Positions 53,019 through 63,050 of a stretch of 64,000 nt of DNA are shown here, piece after piece. The position numbers were made by a program, and so were the translations under genes. Each line of letters starts with the position of its first letter. The first letter of the stretch is position 1. Location: the NCBI GenBank assembly GCA_041875495.1, contig CP112982.1, positions 2,046,001-2,110,000 on the forward strand. The letters run 5' to 3'. The notes beneath the pieces are model-generated. The model saw only the letters and a list, made by a program, of their open reading frames with translations. It searched no databases and was not told where the DNA came from. Origin of the DNA: Halomonas sp. CH40. Lineage in GTDB: Bacteria > Pseudomonadota > Gammaproteobacteria > Pseudomonadales > Halomonadaceae.

Positions 53019-55099
53019 CTTCTGAACATTCTCCCGAACAAATGCCACAACACGTCCGATTCGACACCTTGTTAGTGGCTAACCGCGGCGAGATTGCCTG
53101 CCGTGTGATGCGTACCGCTCGTCGTATGGGCCTGAAAACCGTGGCGGTTTATTCGGATGCCGACGCCAACGCCCGCCATGTGCGTGAGGCGGATGAAGCG
53201 GTGCGTATCGGCCCGGCCGCCGCCCGCGACAGCTACCTGGATGTGAACGCCGTGGTGGAAGCGGCCAAGCGCACCGGCAGCGGTGCGATTCACCCTGGCT
53301 ACGGCTTCCTTTCGGAAAACGGTGCCTTTGTGGAAGCCCTCGACAAGGCCGGCATTACCTTTGTTGGCCCGCCCGCCTCAGCCATTGCCGCCATGGGTGA
53401 TAAATCTTCTGCCAAGGCGCGTATGCATGCCGCTGGCGTGCCGCTGGTGCCGGGCTACCACGGCAATGATCAGGATGACGCCCTGCTCAAAGCCGAAGCC
53501 GACAAGATTGGCTATCCGGTGATGCTCAAGGCCAGCGCCGGTGGCGGCGGTAAGGGCATGCGGGTCGTTGAATCCACTGAGGCCTTCCAGGCTGCGCTGG
53601 ATGGCTGCCGTCGCGAATCCAAAGCCGCTTTCGGCGATGACCGCATGCTGATCGAGAAATACCTGGTGCAGCCCCGCCATGTGGAAGTTCAGGTGTTCTG
53701 CGACAGTCACGGCAGCGGGGTTTACCTGTTTGAACGCGACTGCTCGGTGCAGCGTCGTCACCAGAAAGTCCTCGAAGAAGCCCCGGCGCCTGGCATAACA
53801 CTCGAATTACGCGCCGCCATGGGCGACGCCGCTGTACGCGCCGCTCAGGAAATCAATTATGTGGGCGCGGGCACCGTCGAATTCCTTCTCGACGCTGATG
53901 GTTCTTTCTATTTTATGGAAATGAACACCCGTCTGCAGGTAGAGCATCCGGTCACCGAGATGATCACCGGTCAGGATCTGGTTGAATGGCAACTGCGGGT
54001 GGCCATGGGCGAGGCACTGCCGCTTTCCCAGGACGCCCTGACCATTACCGGCCACAGCTTTGAAGCCCGGCTTTACGCTGAAGACCCGGAACAGGACTTC
54101 CTGCCGGCCACTGGCACCCTGACCCGCTTCGCGCTTGACCTGAAAGGCGCTGGGCTGGGCACGGATCAGGTACGTCTGGACAGCGGCGTGGAAAGCGGCG
54201 ACGTGGTGTCCATGCATTACGATCCTATGCTGGCCAAGCTGATTGTGCATGGCGTTGACCGCAATGCAGCGCTGGCGACGCTGAACCGCGCCCTGGCGGC
54301 GCTGGATGTTCAGGGTGTCGTAACCAACCGGGCATTTCTGCAGCGATTATCCACCCACCCCGGCTTCAAGAACGTTGAGCTTGATACGCGTTTTATCGAG
54401 CGTAATGAAGCCACCCTGTTTGCGCCCCGCCAGTACCGGGTCGAGGAATACGCCAGCGCAGCGCTGATTGGCCTGGGCCAGTTGGCCCATGAGTGCGAAA
54501 GCGACTCCCCCTGGGATCGGCATGACGGCTTTCGTCTGAACGCCCCGCATACCATCCGGATTGCGCTGTGCGACCCGGATCATGCCAAGGACGATACGTC
54601 AGACCAGATAGTGGTCGTTGAAGGCACCCGGGCCAACGGCGCGGCTCCCTGGCAGCTGACATTCAACGGCGGCAATGTCGACGGCCAGACGCTAAAAGCC
54701 AGCCTGCAGCAGCTGGCAGGTGATGCCGTTGCAGTAACGCTGGATGGTCACCGCCAACGCCTGCAGGCGCGCCTGGTGGGTGATGAACGCAATCTGGTAG
54801 TGCTGTCTGATCCGGCGGGTGAAACCCGTCTGTTCTGGCGGCGTATTGATGCCATCGACCACGGCCACCATGAGGCGGAATCCACCCTGACGGCGCCTAT
54901 GCATGGCACCGTCGTCACTCTGCTGGTAGAGCCCAATCAGGCGGTCGAGAAAGGCATGCCGCTGATGGTAATGGAAGCAATGAAGATGGAACACACCATG
55001 ACCGCCCCGGCTGATGGCCATGTAGCGGCCTTCCACTTCAGCGCCGGTGATACGGTGGGCCAGGGTGATGTGCTGCTCGAATTTGCGGCTGACGACTGA
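53015..55099 (+). CDS. liuD: 3-methylcrotonyl-CoA carboxylase, biotin (alpha) subunit
   Basis: Biotin carboxylase and carrier subunit of 694 residues. Biotin carboxylase occupies about 13-460 (VANRGEIACRVMRTARRMG, the ATP-grasp loop ASAGGGGKGMRV, and EMNTRLQVEHPVTEMITG). A less conserved linker follows, then the biotinyl domain with EAMKMEHTM, where Lys657 carries biotin. Start ATG overlaps liuC (ATGA). It works with LiuB in the leucine pathway. Confidence 0.95.
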   Translation: MTSEHSPEQMPQHVRFDTLLVANRGEIACRVMRTARRMGLKTVAVYSDADANARHVREADEAVRIGPAAARDSYLDVNAVVEAAKRTGSGAIHPGYGFLSENGAFVEALDKAGITFVGPPASAIAAMGDKSSAKARMHAAGVPLVPGYHGNDQDDALLKAEADKIGYPVMLKASAGGGGKGMRVVESTEAFQAALDGCRRESKAAFGDDRMLIEKYLVQPRHVEVQVFCDSHGSGVYLFERDCSVQRRHQKVLEEAPAPGITLELRAAMGDAAVRAAQEINYVGAGTVEFLLDADGSFYFMEMNTRLQVEHPVTEMITGQDLVEWQLRVAMGEALPLSQDALTITGHSFEARLYAEDPEQDFLPATGTLTRFALDLKGAGLGTDQVRLDSGVESGDVVSMHYDPMLAKLIVHGVDRNAALATLNRALAALDVQGVVTNRAFLQRLSTHPGFKNVELDTRFIERNEATLFAPRQYRVEEYASAALIGLGQLAHECESDSPWDRHDGFRLNAPHTIRIALCDPDHAKDDTSDQIVVVEGTRANGAAPWQLTFNGGNVDGQTLKASLQQLAGDAVAVTLDGHRQRLQARLVGDERNLVVLSDPAGETRLFWRRIDAIDHGHHEAESTLTAPMHGTVVTLLVEPNQAVEKGMPLMVMEAMKMEHTMTAPADGHVAAFHFSAGDTVGQGDVLLEFAADD

Positions 55100-55132
55100 T
55101 CTTCAACCATGATCCAAACACAGGAGATTGCC

Positions 55133-56041
55133 ATGTCACTGCCTGATTCAGTCCGGCTGTTTGAAATGTCGCCCAGGGACGGGCTTCAGAACGAGCCCGG
55201 CACCCTGGTGCCCACCGCTACCAAGATTGCCCTGATTGAGCGATTGGCGGATGCGGGCATGACGCATATCGAGGCCGCCAGTTTTGTCTCGCCCAAGTGG
55301 GTGCCGCAGATGGGCGACGCCAGCGATGTAATGACGGGCATCCGGCGCAAGGAAGGCGTTGTTTACTCTGCCCTGACGCCCAACCTCAAGGGGCTTGAAG
55401 GCGCTATTGCGGCCAACGTCGAGGAAGTGGCGGTCTTTTCCGCCGCTTCTGAAGCGTTCTCACAGAAGAATATCAACTGCTCGATTGCTGAATCCCTGCA
55501 GCGCTTTGAGCCGGTCATGGCCCGCGCCAGCGAAGCGGGCGTTCGGGTTCGCGGCTATGTGTCCTGCGTATTGGGTTGCCCCTATGAGGGCGATATCGAC
55601 CCGGAGCGCGTGGCAGAGGTGGCCAAGGCGTTATTGGATCTGGGCTGCTATGAAATTTCCCTGGGCGACACCATTGGCGTCGGCACACCGCTGAAAGCCA
55701 AGCGCATGCTGGAAGCGGTCAACCGCCAGGTACCGATGGGTCAGCTGGCTGCCCATTTTCATGATACCTACGGCCAGGCACTGGCCAACCTGTATGCCGT
55801 CCTCGAAGAAGGCATCAGCGTGATTGATGCCTCAACGGCAGGCCTTGGCGGTTGCCCCTACGCTAAGGGCGCCTCGGGCAACGTCGCCACAGAAGACGTT
55901 CTCTACCTGCTGGAAGGGCTGGGCATCAACACCGGCATTGATCTGCAGGCCGTGATTGATACCGGCTACTGGATTACCGCTGAACTGGGCCGCACCCCAG
56001 GTTCACGGGTAGCGCAGGCAACAGGCCCTTGCCATGCCTAG
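55133..56041 (+). CDS. liuE: Hydroxymethylglutaryl-CoA lyase
   Basis: Splits HMG-CoA into acetyl-CoA and acetoacetate, last step of leucine breakdown. The 302-residue TIM-barrel enzyme has EMSPRDGLQNEPG with the catalytic Arg/Asp, ASFVSPKWVPQM, VSCVLGCPYEGDI, HFHDTYGQALAN (metal His) and the signature GLGGCPYAKGASGNVATEDV with its Cys. AGGAGA precedes ATG 55133; an in-frame ATG eight codons upstream has none. Confidence 0.95.
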   Translation: MSLPDSVRLFEMSPRDGLQNEPGTLVPTATKIALIERLADAGMTHIEAASFVSPKWVPQMGDASDVMTGIRRKEGVVYSALTPNLKGLEGAIAANVEEVAVFSAASEAFSQKNINCSIAESLQRFEPVMARASEAGVRVRGYVSCVLGCPYEGDIDPERVAEVAKALLDLGCYEISLGDTIGVGTPLKAKRMLEAVNRQVPMGQLAAHFHDTYGQALANLYAVLEEGISVIDASTAGLGGCPYAKGASGNVATEDVLYLLEGLGINTGIDLQAVIDTGYWITAELGRTPGSRVAQATGPCHA

Positions 56042-56119
56042 CGCCTTACCTGGCTTCTTATAATAAAAACTGTGTTGGTATTTCGTTCGGACAACAAAAA
56101 ATATCTCGGAGACACACCC

Positions 56120-57835
56120 ATGGCACCACAACCTTCAGCCCCCATGCTACCCAGCTACACCAGCAGCACGGCCCAAAAGCCGCTGCTGGGCATGACGATT
56201 GGCGACAAGTTTGACCAGATTGTTGCCGAGTATCCGGATAACGATGCGCTGATCGTGCTCCATCAGGATATCCACTGGAGCTATCGTCAACTACAGGAAG
56301 AGGTCAACCGCTGCGCCCGCGCTCTGCTGGCGATTGGCGTTAAACCTGGCGACCGTGTTGCCATCTGGGCGCCCAACTGCAGCGAGTGGACGCTGACCCA
56401 GTTTGCCACCGCCAAGGTGGGCGCCATTCTGGTTAACATCAACCCGGCGTACCGTACCCACGAGCTTGAATATGCGCTTAACCAGTCCGGCGCCCGTTTT
56501 CTGGTCACCGCCGACAGTTTCAAATCATCCGATTACCGCGCCATGCTGATGGAGCTGGCACCGGAACTTGCCGCCAGCGCCGAGGGTAAGCTGAAATCCC
56601 AGAAGTTGCCGGAACTGGAGTGCGTGATCAACCTCAGTGCTGACAAGTACGACGGCATGTGGCGCTGGGCTGACTTTATGGAGCAGTCAACCAACGTCAG
56701 CCAGACCGATGTGAATGACCTGCAGGCCACCCTGCAATTCGATGACCCCATCAATATCCAGTACACCTCAGGCACCACCGGCTTTCCCAAAGGGGCGACC
56801 CTTTCTCACCACAACATTCTCAACAACGGCTTTTTCGTTGCTGAAAGCATGGGCTTCACCAGTGACGACCGTCTGGTGATTCCGGTACCGCTCTACCACT
56901 GCTTTGGCATGGTGATGGGCAACCTGGGCTGTATGACCCACGGCGCCGCCATGATTTACCCCGGTGAAGGGTTTGACCCGGAAGCGGTGCTCAAGGCGGT
57001 GCATTCACAGCGCGCCACGGCCCTTTATGGAGTGCCGACCATGTTTATTGCCGAGCTCGATCATCCTGATTTCGCGAGCTTTGATCTCTCGACCCTGCGC
57101 ACCGGCATTATGGCAGGCTCCATCTGCCCTGCCGAAGTCATGCGCCAAGTGATCAACAAGATGAACATGAAAGGCGTGCAGATTGCCTACGGCATGACCG
57201 AAACCAGCCCGGTCTCTACCCAGACCGGCGCCGATGACAGCATTGAGAAGCGCGTTTCCACCGTTGGCCGTACCCAGCCGCACCTGGAAACCAAGATTGT
57301 CGACCCGGGTAACGGCGGCATTCTGCCACGCGGGGAGATCGGCGAGCTGTGTACCCGCGGTTACAGCGTCATGCTCAAGTACTGGAATAACGACAAGGCC
57401 ACCCATGAGGCCATCGACGCAGCCGGCTGGATGCACACCGGCGACCTGGCCACCATGGATGAAGAAGGCTATGTGCAAATTGTCGGGCGCATCAAGGATA
57501 TGGTGATTCGCGGCGGTGAGAACGTCTATCCCAAGGAAATCGAGGAATTCCTGTATACCCATCCGGCGATTTCCGAGGTGCAGGTCACTGGCGTGCCGGA
57601 CAAGAAATACGGCGAGGAACTGATTGCCTGGGTCAAGCTCAACGGCAGCAACGACGACATCACCAGCGAAGATCTACGGGAGTTCTGCAAGGGCAAGATC
57701 ACCCACTTCAAGATTCCGCGCTACTTCAAGTTCGTGGATGACTTCCCGATGACCGTGACCGGCAAGATCCAGAAGTTCAAGATGCGCGAAATCTCCATCC
57801 AGGAACTCGGCCTGGACGATGGCAAAAAGGACTAG
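56120..57835 (+). CDS. Acyl-CoA synthetase, AMP-forming
   Basis: Adenylating enzyme of 571 residues. Motifs: [16 protein letters not shown] (P-loop-like, about 218), [47 protein letters not shown] and a C-terminal catalytic Lys in [13 protein letters not shown]. Its place behind the leucine genes suggests a branched or short to medium acid such as isovalerate or acetoacetate, but FadD-like general fatty acids are possible. ATG 56120 behind GGAGA is chosen over GTG 56072. Confidence 0.88.
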   Translation: MAPQPSAPMLPSYTSSTAQKPLLGMTIGDKFDQIVAEYPDNDALIVLHQDIHWSYRQLQEEVNRCARALLAIGVKPGDRVAIWAPNCSEWTLTQFATAKVGAILVNINPAYRTHELEYALNQSGARFLVTADSFKSSDYRAMLMELAPELAASAEGKLKSQKLPELECVINLSADKYDGMWRWADFMEQSTNVSQTDVNDLQATLQFDDPINIQYTSGTTGFPKGATLSHHNILNNGFFVAESMGFTSDDRLVIPVPLYHCFGMVMGNLGCMTHGAAMIYPGEGFDPEAVLKAVHSQRATALYGVPTMFIAELDHPDFASFDLSTLRTGIMAGSICPAEVMRQVINKMNMKGVQIAYGMTETSPVSTQTGADDSIEKRVSTVGRTQPHLETKIVDPGNGGILPRGEIGELCTRGYSVMLKYWNNDKATHEAIDAAGWMHTGDLATMDEEGYVQIVGRIKDMVIRGGENVYPKEIEEFLYTHPAISEVQVTGVPDKKYGEELIAWVKLNGSNDDITSEDLREFCKGKITHFKIPRYFKFVDDFPMTVTGKIQKFKMREISIQELGLDDGKKD

Positions 57836-57840
57836 CGCTG

Positions 57841-58653
57841 ATGACGCTTGCCCAGCATTACCAGCAGCACCTCAGCGTTGATAGCGTGCTCGGCCAGGTG
57901 GCCGAGCACTACCCCGATGGGCCAACTTTTTTCCAGTTGGCCCCGCTGGATCAGCTGCATATCGGCGGCATCAAGGCCTCTGCCCGGCTGATGGGCCTGC
58001 TGGACTCGCAAACCCACCCCAGGGTGCTGGATATTGGTGCCGGTGCCGGTGGTCTGATGCGTCAGGCCGCTGAAGCAGGTTTCGAAATGCTCGGGCTGGA
58101 TATTACCCATGGTTTTAACCATTTGAATCAGGGGCTTTCGCAGCTGGCCGGGCTTGAACATCGCGCTCACTGCATTACCGCGGATGCGCTAAACTTACCC
58201 CTGGCAGACGCCAGTATGGACGCCGTGCTGTTCCAGCACAGCTTTCTGAACATGCCGGATAGCGCTGCTGTGCTGAATGAATGCCGTCGGGTATTACGCC
58301 CTGATGGCAAGCTGGTGATGCATGAAGTCGTCCGCGGCCACCATGCAAACGCCATGCGCTACCCAGTACCCTGGGCAAGTGACGCCCAGCACTCTCACCT
58401 GGAAAGCGCCGACCAGATGCGCCAACAGCTGGAACAGGCCAGGTTTCATATCGAACATTTTATTGACTGGAGTGACGACGCCCTAGCCTGGCGCCAGCGC
58501 CAGCGGGCAAAGGAAACCCAGCAAAGCCGTCAAGCCGTATTATCCCCCCAGCTGGTCTTTGGTGAGCGCTTTTTAACCATGGGCAAGAATCTGGTCAGCA
58601 ACCTGAGCGATGGCGCCATCAAGGTGGTTGAGGTACGTGCGACTATGTACTAA
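57841..58653 (+). CDS. Class I SAM-dependent methyltransferase
   Basis: A 270-residue methyltransferase starting five bases after the acyl-CoA synthetase. Motif I is VLDIGAGAGGLMRQAAEAG (about 61-79), followed by LGLDITHGF, DALNLPLADASMDAVLFQHSFLNM (motif II region) and RVLRPDGKLVMHEVV (motif III). It looks like the UbiE/small-molecule group. The substrate is not known; its tight position suggests co-expression with the leucine operon, though this may be chance. Confidence 0.8.
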   Translation: MTLAQHYQQHLSVDSVLGQVAEHYPDGPTFFQLAPLDQLHIGGIKASARLMGLLDSQTHPRVLDIGAGAGGLMRQAAEAGFEMLGLDITHGFNHLNQGLSQLAGLEHRAHCITADALNLPLADASMDAVLFQHSFLNMPDSAAVLNECRRVLRPDGKLVMHEVVRGHHANAMRYPVPWASDAQHSHLESADQMRQQLEQARFHIEHFIDWSDDALAWRQRQRAKETQQSRQAVLSPQLVFGERFLTMGKNLVSNLSDGAIKVVEVRATMY

Positions 58654-58693
58654 CGGCTCAATCTATTAACGACTCAACGGGCCAGCAGCAACT

Positions 58694-59716
58694 TTACTTT
58701 TTATGCCGCCTGGGCTTTCCGCCTATGGATTTACCACGACCGCCAGCAGCCTTACCCGCTTTACCCGGCTGGCCTTTTGCAGCCGGTTTAGCCGCTTTGG
58801 GTTTGGGGAGGTGCTTACCCGCAGGGTTGCCTTTTGGCCCGCTGGATGACTTTCCTGAGGCCTTTTTACCTTTAGCGGCTTTTTTGCCAGGCCCTTTACC
58901 AGCACCGCCGTTGTAGTCGGGTCGGGCCGCGTTCGGTCGGGCCGCGTTCGGTCGAGCCTTGTTTGATCGCGCGGGTGATTGTTTATCAGGCGCCGCCTGA
59001 GACGTTTCAGTCAGCTGGATAATGGTATCAATTTCTTTGGGCGTCAGATCCCGCCAGTCGCCCAGGGCAATGCCCTTGAGGGAAACATTCATGATGCGGG
59101 TACGTACCAGCTGAGTCACTTCATAGCCGAAATACTCGCACATACGGCGAATCTGGCGGTTCAGGCCTTGCACCAGGGTAATGGTAAATACAAAGGTCGA
59201 TTCCTTGCTGACCCGGCATTTTTTAGTCACCTGGCCAAGAATCGGTACGCCGTTCTGCATGCCTTCAATAAATTCATCGGTAATCGGCTTGTTGACCGTT
59301 ACCGTATATTCTTTCTCATGATTATTATTGGCGCGCAGGATTTTATTGACCAGATCCCCGTTATTGGTCAGCAAGATCAGCCCCTGGGAATCCTTGTCCA
59401 GCCGCCCAATGGGAAAGATGCGCACGGCATGTTGCACGAAATCAACGATATTATCTTTTTCCGCCTTTTCAGTGGTGCTGACGATGCCGACCGGTTTATT
59501 CAGCGCAATCAGGATCAGGTCTTCTTCTTCCTGAGGCTCGATTTCCTGGCCGTTGACCTTAACCCTATCCCCGGCCGTTACCTGATCGCCCGTCGTTGCG
59601 CGGCGACCGTTGATCCAGACGTTGCCCTGTTCCACAAAGCGGTCGGCTTCGCGGCGTGAGCACAAACCACTTTCGCTGATGTATTTGTTAATACGCGTCG
59701 ATTTTCGTAATGACAT
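58694..59716 (-). CDS. rluF: 23S rRNA pseudouridine synthase RluF
   Basis: Pseudouridine synthase of 340 residues. An S4 RNA-binding domain (about 6-60, [23 protein letters not shown]) precedes the catalytic RsuA-type domain with [10 protein letters not shown] (Asp107) and [20 protein letters not shown]. The last 95 residues form a basic Lys/Pro/Gly/Ala tail of low complexity that includes a tandem repeat. RluF acts on U2604 of 23S rRNA in E. coli. ATG 59716 is preferred over GTG 59731. Confidence 0.9.
   Translation of the reverse strand: MSLRKSTRINKYISESGLCSRREADRFVEQGNVWINGRRATTGDQVTAGDRVKVNGQEIEPQEEEDLILIALNKPVGIVSTTEKAEKDNIVDFVQHAVRIFPIGRLDKDSQGLILLTNNGDLVNKILRANNNHEKEYTVTVNKPITDEFIEGMQNGVPILGQVTKKCRVSKESTFVFTITLVQGLNRQIRRMCEYFGYEVTQLVRTRIMNVSLKGIALGDWRDLTPKEIDTIIQLTETSQAAPDKQSPARSNKARPNAARPNAARPDYNGGAGKGPGKKAAKGKKASGKSSSGPKGNPAGKHLPKPKAAKPAAKGQPGKAGKAAGGRGKSIGGKPRRHKK
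58921..58965. repeat. 15-base tandem repeat inside the rluF tail
   Basis: GTCGGGCCGCGTTCG occurs twice in a row (58921-58935 and 58936-58950) and a third, degenerate copy follows at 58951-58965. On the coding strand the units translate as repeats of the type ARPNA in the low-complexity tail. The count could vary between strains without breaking the frame. Confidence 0.8.
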
Positions 59717-59741
59717 AAAACGCCTGACCACTGAAAAAACG

Positions 59742-60287
59742 TTAAAAAGAAGAACCCGGCTGATTGAGAAAGTCTACCTCAGCCTGGCTGGAGGCTCTGC
59801 CCAGCACGGCATTGCGGTGCGGATAGCGCCCGAAACGCTCAATAATCGCCTTATGGCGCTTTTCGGAGTCAAGGTTCCTTTCCAGCCCCGGCTGACCAAA
59901 CAGCTGCACGGCATGACGATGAATCACTAATGACTCGCTGTGCATATAGGGCATATACAGAAAACTGCGCTCGACCACTGACAGCGACTGATCAGCACCC
60001 TTGGCGACCGCCTCCTGGGCCAGCACCAGAGCCTGCGCATCGCTGGCAAAGGCTCGGGCATCATGACGATAAATATTGCGCGAGAACTGATCCAGCACAA
60101 TAATCTCGGCTAGGCGCCCACGGGGGGACACACGCCACTCAAAGCATTCACAGGTAACTGCCCGAGCGTGGAGACCCCCAAAGCGCTCGGCAATCTGTTG
60201 ATCCAATTCCAGATCTTTCCTGAACCACTGTGCGGGCTTCAGCTCCTGAAACCAGAAGGCCAGCACCGCTTCCACGTCTGCTGTCAT
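59742..60287 (-). CDS. DUF924 family protein
   Basis: A 181-residue cytoplasmic, helical, TPR-like protein of the DUF924 family. Family blocks are [57 protein letters not shown] and [13 protein letters not shown] with [14 protein letters not shown]. The function is not known. It ends 25 bases before rluF starts and may be transcribed with it. Confidence 0.9.
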   Translation of the reverse strand: MTADVEAVLAFWFQELKPAQWFRKDLELDQQIAERFGGLHARAVTCECFEWRVSPRGRLAEIIVLDQFSRNIYRHDARAFASDAQALVLAQEAVAKGADQSLSVVERSFLYMPYMHSESLVIHRHAVQLFGQPGLERNLDSEKRHKAIIERFGRYPHRNAVLGRASSQAEVDFLNQPGSSF

Positions 60288-60318
60288 ATAGGGCGCCTTT
60301 AATCAAGAACATAAACAG

Positions 60319-60350
60319 CCGCGCCACTACCCAAGAAGGTAGCGGCGCGG
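60319..60350 (-). terminator. Hairpin terminator after ppc
   Basis: On the minus strand, CCGCGCCGCTACC and GGTAGTGGCGCGG pair across a six-base loop with one G-U, followed by CTGTTTATGTT. It lies 20 bases after the ppc stop. Confidence 0.7.
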
Positions 60351-60369
60351 GATGAGCAGAAAAACACGA

Positions 60370-63018
60370 TCAACCGGTATTACGCAGACCTGCCGCTATG
60401 CCGGCCATGGTGACCATCAGGGCACGGGAAAGGTCAGCGCTGATCGCACCATCGGCATCACGGTTACGCTGCAGAAGCTCTGCCTGCAAGCCGTGGAGTG
60501 GGTCGATGTAAGGATTACGCACATCAATCGCCTGACGAATCAACGGGGTATTCTCCAGCAGTTCCTCCTGCTGAAGGATATCCAGCACCACCTCTTCAAG
60601 GCGCTCAAAGCGATCACGCAGTTTCTGACCCAGCGCTTTCAGGGAAGGCTCGTCAACCAGGCGATATTCGTAATAGGCAGCAATCGCCACATCGGCCTTG
60701 GCCAGCAGCATTTCCAGCATATCCAGGTAGGTGCCAAAGAAAGGCCACTGGGTACGCATTTCCCGCAGCACCTCACGCCCACCCGGCTCTTCAAGACGGC
60801 GTGAAAAGGCTTCTCCACTACCTAACCAAGCAGGCAGCATCAAGCGGATCTGGGTCCAGGCAAAAATCCACGGAATCGCCCGCAGGGTTTCCACTCCGCC
60901 GTCCTGACGGCGCTTGGTCGGGCGTGACCCCAGTGGCAACCGGCCAAGCACGCCTTCCGGCGTGACCGCACGGAAATAAGGCACAAAGTCCGGGTCTTCA
61001 CGCACCACGCCGACATAGGCGGCATGGGCTACTTCAGCCAGGCGATTCATTTCTTCCCGCCAGTGGGGTTCAGGCTCCGGCGGCGGCAATAATGTCGCCT
61101 CAAGCACCGCGCAGGCATAAATTTCCATGGAGCGCAGGGCGATATCCGGTTGGCCAAACTTGAAGCGGATCATTTCGCCCTGCTCGGTCACCCTGAGGCT
61201 GCCGTTCACCGAACCGGGAGGCTGGGAAAGAATCGCCGCATGAGCCGGGCCGCCGCCCCGTCCAACCGTGCCACCCCGGCCGTGGAACAGGGTCAGGTCG
61301 ACGCCGTGTTTTTCACATACATTGACCAGCGATTCCTGAGCGCGGTACTGCGCCCAGGCAGCCGCCAGCTGGCCGGCATCCTTGGCGGAGTCTGAATAGC
61401 CGATCATGACTTCCTGGCGCTCATCGGTCAGCGCCCGGTAACCGGGCAGTGCCAGCAGCTGATCAATCACATCTGCGGCGTGATCCAGGTCATTCAAGGT
61501 TTCAAACAGCGGCGCAATCGGCAGCTTGACCTGGCCCCCCACTTCCTTCATCAGCAATGCCACCGCCAGCACGTCCGATGGCTGAGCTGCCATGGAAATG
61601 ATATAGGTACCCAAGGCTTCCTGATGCTCCTGGGCAATCACTCTGAAAGTGTCCAGCACTTCCCGGGTTTCCGCCGAGCATTCCCAGCGGCGCGGAATCA
61701 GCGGCCGCTGAGAGGCCAGCTCGGCCAGTAGAAACTCCTGGCGCTGGGTCTCGTTCCAGTCGCCATAGTGGCCAAGCCCCAGGGTCGCGGTCAGCTCTTC
61801 CATAACCTGAGCATGGCGGCTGCCTTCCTGACGCAGGTCGAGCTTGGTCAGGGTCACGCCGAACACTGCCACCCGGCGTAGCGTATCCAGCAAGGCACCG
61901 TTGGCAATCGTATCCAGCCCGACATCGCACAGCGAGCGGTAGCAGGTTAAAAGAGGCGCATACAGCTGGTCGCGGGTTTCAATGATCGGCCCAGGGTCGA
62001 TCCGCTCGCCATCCAACTGTGCCTTGGCCCAGTCCCGGGTAGCTTCAACCCGCACCAGCAGACGCTTGAGTAGTTCACGGTAAGGTTCGGCCACCTCGCC
62101 AACGTCTGCTCTCAGGGCGCTGTTGGCCTTCCACATCGAAAGTTCGGTTTTCAACTGCTCCAGGTCGCGCAGATAAAGGTCGGCGGCCATCCAGCGGCCA
62201 AGCAGCAGCACTTCCCGGGTCACCTTGGCGGTAACGTTGGGGTTGCCGTCACGGTCACCGCCCATCCAGGAGGCGTAGCGGATCGGGGCGGCATCCAGCG
62301 GCAGGCGCTCCCCGGCCGTTTCCAGCAGCAGGTTATCCAGGTCGCGGTGAAAATCCGGTACCGCCTGCCACAGCGAGTTTTCAATCACCGCAAAACCCCA
62401 CTTGGCTTCATCAACAGGAGTAGGCCTTTCATGGCGAATTTCATCGGTATGCCAGGCCTGGCTGATCAACTCCTCCAAGCGCCCCTGGGCACGGGTACCG
62501 CGTTCCGGATAATCGTCGCTGCCTTCTATGGCAGTCAGGCAGTCGTCAATGGCATCGTATTTCTGGATCAGAGTGCGGCGGATAACCTCGGTCGGGTGGG
62601 CGGTCAGCACCAGCTCAACGCGCATATTGGCCAGGGTCTCCACCAGGGTGCGCGGCGAGTTGCCGGCTTTTTCCGCCCGCGCCAGCAACTCACCCAGCAC
62701 CGGCTGGCTACCGGGCTTGTAGTCTTCCACGCGACGAAAGCGCGCCCGGTAGTGCTGCTCGGCAATATTGGCCAGGTTCAGAAACTGGTTGAAGGCACGG
62801 GTGACCGGCAGCAGATCCTGCTCGGGCAGCTTGCGCAGGTAGTCAATCAGTTCTCGCTGATGCAGGCTATCCCCCTGGCGCCCCTGCTTGGCATGGGCGC
62901 GTATGGCTTCAATCTTGTTGACGAACGACTGGCCCAGATCGTCTGCAATGGTGCGGCCTAGACTATCACCGAGAATGCGGACGTTATCGCGCAGCGACTC
63001 ATGTAGGTCATGGCTCAT
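60370..63018 (-). CDS. ppc: Phosphoenolpyruvate carboxylase
   Basis: Replenishes oxaloacetate by carboxylating PEP; cytoplasmic, 882 residues (family about 880-930). Catalytic blocks in order: VLTAHPTEVIRRTLIQKY with the essential His near 135, ASWMGGDRDGNPNVT, LTKLDLRQEG, YSDSAKDAGQLAAAW, and GRGGTVGRGGGPAHAAILSQPPGS; the C terminus ends RNTG as usual. GGAGG precedes the ATG. It follows mazG by 32 bases on the same strand. Confidence 0.97.
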   Translation of the reverse strand: MSHDLHESLRDNVRILGDSLGRTIADDLGQSFVNKIEAIRAHAKQGRQGDSLHQRELIDYLRKLPEQDLLPVTRAFNQFLNLANIAEQHYRARFRRVEDYKPGSQPVLGELLARAEKAGNSPRTLVETLANMRVELVLTAHPTEVIRRTLIQKYDAIDDCLTAIEGSDDYPERGTRAQGRLEELISQAWHTDEIRHERPTPVDEAKWGFAVIENSLWQAVPDFHRDLDNLLLETAGERLPLDAAPIRYASWMGGDRDGNPNVTAKVTREVLLLGRWMAADLYLRDLEQLKTELSMWKANSALRADVGEVAEPYRELLKRLLVRVEATRDWAKAQLDGERIDPGPIIETRDQLYAPLLTCYRSLCDVGLDTIANGALLDTLRRVAVFGVTLTKLDLRQEGSRHAQVMEELTATLGLGHYGDWNETQRQEFLLAELASQRPLIPRRWECSAETREVLDTFRVIAQEHQEALGTYIISMAAQPSDVLAVALLMKEVGGQVKLPIAPLFETLNDLDHAADVIDQLLALPGYRALTDERQEVMIGYSDSAKDAGQLAAAWAQYRAQESLVNVCEKHGVDLTLFHGRGGTVGRGGGPAHAAILSQPPGSVNGSLRVTEQGEMIRFKFGQPDIALRSMEIYACAVLEATLLPPPEPEPHWREEMNRLAEVAHAAYVGVVREDPDFVPYFRAVTPEGVLGRLPLGSRPTKRRQDGGVETLRAIPWIFAWTQIRLMLPAWLGSGEAFSRRLEEPGGREVLREMRTQWPFFGTYLDMLEMLLAKADVAIAAYYEYRLVDEPSLKALGQKLRDRFERLEEVVLDILQQEELLENTPLIRQAIDVRNPYIDPLHGLQAELLQRNRDADGAISADLSRALMVTMAGIAAGLRNTG

Positions 63019-63050
63019 GGCGTGGCCTCCTGGCGGGATCGCATGGGTCG

